Below are positions 60,439 to 64,000 of a stretch of DNA of 64,000 bases, one piece after another; the stretch's first letter is position 1; every line of letters starts with the position of its first letter. Under the pieces are notes generated by a model that worked only from the letters and a program-made list of their open reading frames with translations, was not told the origin of the DNA and made no database searches. A program made the position numbers and the translations under genes. This DNA is from Rhodobacteraceae bacterium EL53. GTDB taxonomy: Bacteria; Pseudomonadota; Alphaproteobacteria; Rhodobacterales; Rhodobacteraceae. The stretch lies in contig OMPR01000009.1 of assembly GCA_900313015.1 (NCBI GenBank), forward strand, positions 297,734 to 361,733, read 5' to 3'.

Positions 60439-63400
60439 ATGGCAACCGAAATCAGAGTTTGGCTTGAGGGCAAGAACCTCGGCCAGTACGCCGATGCTTT
60501 CGAGGAAAACTATGTCGAGCTTGCCGATCTGCCCGAGTTGTCGGAGGACGATCTGAAGGAGCTTGGCATGGCCGCAATGGGCCACCGCAAGAGTCTAATT
60601 AGGGCTGTGGCGGCGGATCGAGCTGACCCTAGCAACGCCGGTGATCGGGTTTCGGAAGCTGTTCAGACACAGGAAGCGCAGACACCTGGGCCGGTTGCAC
60701 CAGAACCGGCAAAAAGCCAGCCGACTAGCCAATCCTCCTCGGCGGAACGGCGTCAGTTAACCGTTATGTTCGCCGACCTGGCCGGCTCGACCGACCTTGC
60801 GAGCCGTCTGGATCCAGAAGACGTACGTGATGCCATTACACTCTATCAAAAGGCAATCACCGACGTCACCAATACATTCGGTGGTCATGTTGCCAAATAT
60901 ATGGGCGACGGTGTGCTGTGCTATTTCGGCTGGCCCCGTGCTAATGAGGACGACGCCGAACGCGCAGCACGTGCAGGACTGGGGATGATAAACGCTCTTG
61001 CGCCTTTGACAGCGCCAAATGGTGAACCTCTGGTCGCTCGGATCGGCATCGCAACCGGGTTGGTGGTCGTCGGTGACCTTGTCGGTGAAGGCGGCGCGCA
61101 AGAGGAAGCCGTGGTCGGCGAAACGCCAAACCTCGCAGCCCGCCTTCAAGGCATCGCCGAGCCGGGTCAGGTTGTGGTCTCGGGCGCTACCCAAAGATTA
61201 TTGAGCAATTCTCTCGATGTCGCGCATATGGGGGGCCATGATCTGAAGGGTATTTCCGGCCCAGTTGATGCTTACGCGGTGCTCGGCGAACATAGTGCGG
61301 GGACAGGGTCTTTGCTCGAAGGCATCGGAACGACGAACCGCATGATCGGACGCGACAACGAAATCTCTTTACTGATGGATCGATGGACCCGCGCTGTTGA
61401 CGGCGAGGGACAGGTCTTTTTACTGTCCGGCGAGCCGGGTATCGGAAAAAGCCAGATTGGCGCTGGTCTACAGCAACAACTCGCCGAGCAGGGTGCGGAA
61501 TCCCTGACATTGCAGTGTTCGCCCTATTATTCCAGTTCGCCTTTTTATCCCGTGATCGGGTGCTTCGAGAGAATGGCTGGGTTCGACCGCGACGACAATG
61601 CCGAAGAGAAATTAGATAAACTGGAGGTACTGTTGCTCCGGATACTTGGAGACGACGCACGCGCCTTTCCACTGCTGGCGGCGATGATGACTTTGCCATT
61701 GGATCGATTTCCACCACTGGGCCTGGAACCTCTCAGGCAGAAGGAGCTGACGATCGCTGCTATCGTTGATTTCTTTGCCGCAACGTCCAACCGCTCCGCG
61801 TCGCTGGTTCGCTTCGAGGACGCCCATTGGTGTGACGCGACAACTTTGGAAATGCTGACCGCGCTGGTTCAAAAGGCGGAAAGGGTACCGGTCCTATTGC
61901 TGATCACCTACCGTCCCGAGTTCCAGCCGCCATGGCTGAGCTATGGCAATGTCACTGTCTTCACCCTGAACCGCCTTGGGAGGCGCGACAGCCTTTCGAT
62001 CATCACCGAGGTTACCGGCGGCCGATCGCTGCCGGATGAAATTGTCGCTCAAATTCTGACCAAGACGGACGGAATCCCGTTATTTGTAGAAGAGCTGACA
62101 AAGACAATTCTGGAAGCCGGGTTTCTGACTGAGACCGAGAATGCATTTGTCTTGGAAGGTCCCCTTCCACCCTTGGCAATCCCGTCGACCTTGCAGGATT
62201 CTCTAATGGCAAGGCTCGACCGGTTGAGCCCGGTGAAGGAAGTGGCGCAGATCGGGGCGTGTATTGGACGCGAGTTTCCTTATGATTTGCTGGCCTCTGT
62301 ATCCCCGTTGCGCAGTAGTGAGTTGCGTGAGTCGCTGGTTCAATTGGTTGACAGCGAGTTGATATTCTCGCGTGGAACGCCGCCCGAGGCGACATATACG
62401 TTCAAGCACGCCCTTGTGCAGGACGCCGCATACAGCAGTATCCTTCGTAGCCGTCGCCAACAGTTGCACGCTAGTATCGCCCAAGTTCTGGAAAGAGACT
62501 TTGCCGCTCTGCTGGAGACTGAACCTGAACTTGCAGCGCAACACTTTACCAAGGCCGGCTTAATGGCCTATGCCGTACCCTTCTGGTTGGCTGCAGGGCG
62601 CGTGGGGATTGGTAAATTCGCAAACGAAGAGGCTTTGAACCACCTTAACACCGGTCTGGAATGCCTGCTGACCCAGCCACAGGATAGCGCCCGCGACGAG
62701 CAAGAGCTGGTGTTACGGGCAACTTTGGGTGTCGCACAGTTCACAGCCCGAGGTTACGGCGCGCCAGAGTTGGGCGAGAACTACGAAAACGCACTGTCGA
62801 TCGCGCGTCGAATTCGTGGGACACCGTTTCGCAGCCCGGCGATGTTTGGCGTTTGGGCTTATTATCTCATGCGAGTTGATCACACCCGGGCCGCTGGCGT
62901 CTATTCGGAATCGCTTCAACTGGCGCAGAACTCCGGCGTCGCGCACGAAATGAACGCGGCACTGGCAGCAGCGACGACCTCTTGCGTGTTCATGGGGCAG
63001 CCGCAGAAAAGTCTGGACTTTGCCGACGCAAGCTGGACCGCCGACGACGTCGAAAACCACGGCGAACTTGTCGCGCTGTATGGTCAGGACACCGGGCTTT
63101 GGTGCGCGGACTTCGGTTCTTGGGCCGCTTGGTTGCTTGGCTATGCTGACGTCGCCGACCGCCGCTACGCGAAAGCCAATCAAACCGCCAAGGATCTGGG
63201 TCATCCACTTAGCCTTGCCAGTGGATTAGTGCACGCGTCCCTGCTTTATTCGATGGCTGGCGACGTTAAAAGAACGCTGGATTACGCCGAACAGACCATC
63301 GAAGTGTGTGAAGAGGTTGGTATTCCAGCCAGGCTGGTCGAGGCTTACATCATGAAAGGCTGGGCGCTTTCGGAGATGGGTCAAATTGAAGAAGGTATAG

Positions 63401-63861
63401 CGCTGACATCGAAGGGAATGGCCGGATGGCGTGGTGCGGGTGCCGAGATTGCGCGACCATGGTGGCTGGTCCTACAGGCGCAACAGTATCGTCGAAAGGG
63501 CGACAAAAGCGCCGCAATCGCGTCACTCGATGAGGGCCTCGAAACCGTGAAACGGACCGGCGAAAATGTCTGGGCGTCCGAACTGAACCGGCTGCGCGGC
63601 CAGATTCTTCTGGGTATCGATCCCATTGATACTGCCATGGCTGAGACACATTTTCAAACGGCGATGGAAATTGCCCGGCGGCAGCCTGCCAAATATTGGG
63701 AGCTTCGCGCTGCTAATTCCCTAGGACAACTATGGGCGGACCGTGGAGAAAACCAGCGAGCATTGGAGACCATCCGCCCGATTTATGACTGGTTCACGGA
63801 AGGTGCCGACTCGGTTGACGTTAGAAACGCCCGAGAGCTAATAGCGCAGCTTGGTGATTGA
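60439..63861 (+). CDS. SAM domain-adenylate/guanylate cyclase-AAA ATPase-TPR signalling protein
   Basis: 1140 residues in four parts. Residues 4-60 form a SAM domain (VWLEGKNLGQYADAFEENYV, DDLKELGMAAMGHRKSL). Residues about 105-255 are a class III cyclase domain with metal Asp113 in FADLAGST and Asp157 in KYMGDGV, and the transition-state Asn231 and Arg235 in PNLAARLQ, so it should be active. From about 300 comes a STAND-like ATPase with Walker A GEPGIGKS (331-338). The C-terminal half is TPR-like. Such proteins couple cyclic nucleotide synthesis to a signal read by the repeat region. Soluble; single gene. Confidence 0.9.
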   Translation: MATEIRVWLEGKNLGQYADAFEENYVELADLPELSEDDLKELGMAAMGHRKSLIRAVAADRADPSNAGDRVSEAVQTQEAQTPGPVAPEPAKSQPTSQSSSAERRQLTVMFADLAGSTDLASRLDPEDVRDAITLYQKAITDVTNTFGGHVAKYMGDGVLCYFGWPRANEDDAERAARAGLGMINALAPLTAPNGEPLVARIGIATGLVVVGDLVGEGGAQEEAVVGETPNLAARLQGIAEPGQVVVSGATQRLLSNSLDVAHMGGHDLKGISGPVDAYAVLGEHSAGTGSLLEGIGTTNRMIGRDNEISLLMDRWTRAVDGEGQVFLLSGEPGIGKSQIGAGLQQQLAEQGAESLTLQCSPYYSSSPFYPVIGCFERMAGFDRDDNAEEKLDKLEVLLLRILGDDARAFPLLAAMMTLPLDRFPPLGLEPLRQKELTIAAIVDFFAATSNRSASLVRFEDAHWCDATTLEMLTALVQKAERVPVLLLITYRPEFQPPWLSYGNVTVFTLNRLGRRDSLSIITEVTGGRSLPDEIVAQILTKTDGIPLFVEELTKTILEAGFLTETENAFVLEGPLPPLAIPSTLQDSLMARLDRLSPVKEVAQIGACIGREFPYDLLASVSPLRSSELRESLVQLVDSELIFSRGTPPEATYTFKHALVQDAAYSSILRSRRQQLHASIAQVLERDFAALLETEPELAAQHFTKAGLMAYAVPFWLAAGRVGIGKFANEEALNHLNTGLECLLTQPQDSARDEQELVLRATLGVAQFTARGYGAPELGENYENALSIARRIRGTPFRSPAMFGVWAYYLMRVDHTRAAGVYSESLQLAQNSGVAHEMNAALAAATTSCVFMGQPQKSLDFADASWTADDVENHGELVALYGQDTGLWCADFGSWAAWLLGYADVADRRYAKANQTAKDLGHPLSLASGLVHASLLYSMAGDVKRTLDYAEQTIEVCEEVGIPARLVEAYIMKGWALSEMGQIEEGIALTSKGMAGWRGAGAEIARPWWLVLQAQQYRRKGDKSAAIASLDEGLETVKRTGENVWASELNRLRGQILLGIDPIDTAMAETHFQTAMEIARRQPAKYWELRAANSLGQLWADRGENQRALETIRPIYDWFTEGADSVDVRNARELIAQLGD

Positions 63862-63913
63862 ATAATAAGTGAGGACATTCAAATCCAAAATGGAGGGATC
63901 AAGTTTTTGTTCC

Positions 63914-63950
63914 CGGCAAAGCCAACGGTGCCGCCGAAAGGCCTTTTTTT
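63914..63950 (+). terminator. Possible terminator after the cyclase gene
   Basis: CGGCA (63914-63918) can pair with TGCCG (63929-63933), or GCC with GGC around a GAAA loop (63933-63942), followed by seven T (63944-63950), 52 bp after the stop. The stems are short, so it is tentative. Confidence 0.4.
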
Positions 63951-64000
63951 GTGAGGGGGCATAGAAGCATTGTCTGCGGATATGCGAACATTTCCGCGAA

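Noticed and set aside
1..64000. CRISPR array
   Set aside because: No regularly spaced short direct repeats were seen, and no cas gene occurs in the window.

Overview
The window reads as a chromosomal segment of an alphaproteobacterium, most likely a marine Rhodobacterales (Roseobacter-group) heterotroph. This is inferred from the dense, ATGA-coupled nutrient-uptake operons (two ABC systems and one TRAP system, each next to its own regulator), from the Agrobacterium-like uronate enzymes, and from short dispersed intergenic repeats containing AGCCCAAAGC(A/G)GACA. No rRNA or ribosomal protein gene is present to confirm the taxonomy.

Layout. 1-260: decayed tail of an IS5-type transposase. 270-3041: GntR regulator divergent from an M24 creatinase/prolidase-fold hydrolase plus a nitrilase-family amidase. 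3746-12342: HAD-fold protein divergent from a DeoR-led operon of a complete Ugp/Mal-type ABC importer, a GpdQ-like phosphodiesterase and a Na/Pi cotransporter with a PhoU-like tail, plausibly an organophosphate (phosphodiester) uptake, hydrolysis and phosphate-balancing unit. 12366-14369: hchA and a nitroreductase divergent from an HxlR regulator (electrophile stress). 14937-21978: TetR divergent from a Pot-type ABC importer fused operonically to an enoyl-CoA hydratase and an acyl-CoA ligase. 22362-24582: MscS channel gene broken by a frameshift. 25410-27592: small accessory patch (HNH protein, partner, decayed ORF, truncated winged-helix protein, 20-bp palindrome) ending at tRNA-Leu(GAG). 28285-30972: AsmA-like protein.

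31728-40558: a membrane TPR sensor-like protein divergent from a run of genes not known to me as a described system: small coiled-coil protein, MBL-fold hydrolase, His-rich COG0523 GTPase, DUF1622, DUF202, BASS transporter, outer-membrane protein, HlyD-type adaptor, outer-membrane protein. 41217-44235: two tandem decayed DUF1254/DUF1214 genes. 44604-59060: about 13.5 kb catabolic operon for uronic and sugar acids (TRAP transporter DctPQM, uronate dehydrogenase Udh, galactarolactone isomerase and cycloisomerase, HpaI-type aldolase, hydroxyacid dehydrogenase, IlvD/Edd dehydratase, KDG kinase, KDPG aldolase, RraA-like, SDR, GlcG-like) under a divergent GntR regulator. 59085-63861: thioredoxin-fold protein and a SAM-cyclase-ATPase-TPR protein.

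The most noteworthy items are the 33.2-40.6 kb membrane cluster, the phosphodiester operon with a 15-bp operator-like inverted repeat, the hybrid uronate pathway, and a family of intergenic repeats, including two 128-bp copies in inverted orientation 37 kb apart that differ at one position by eye.
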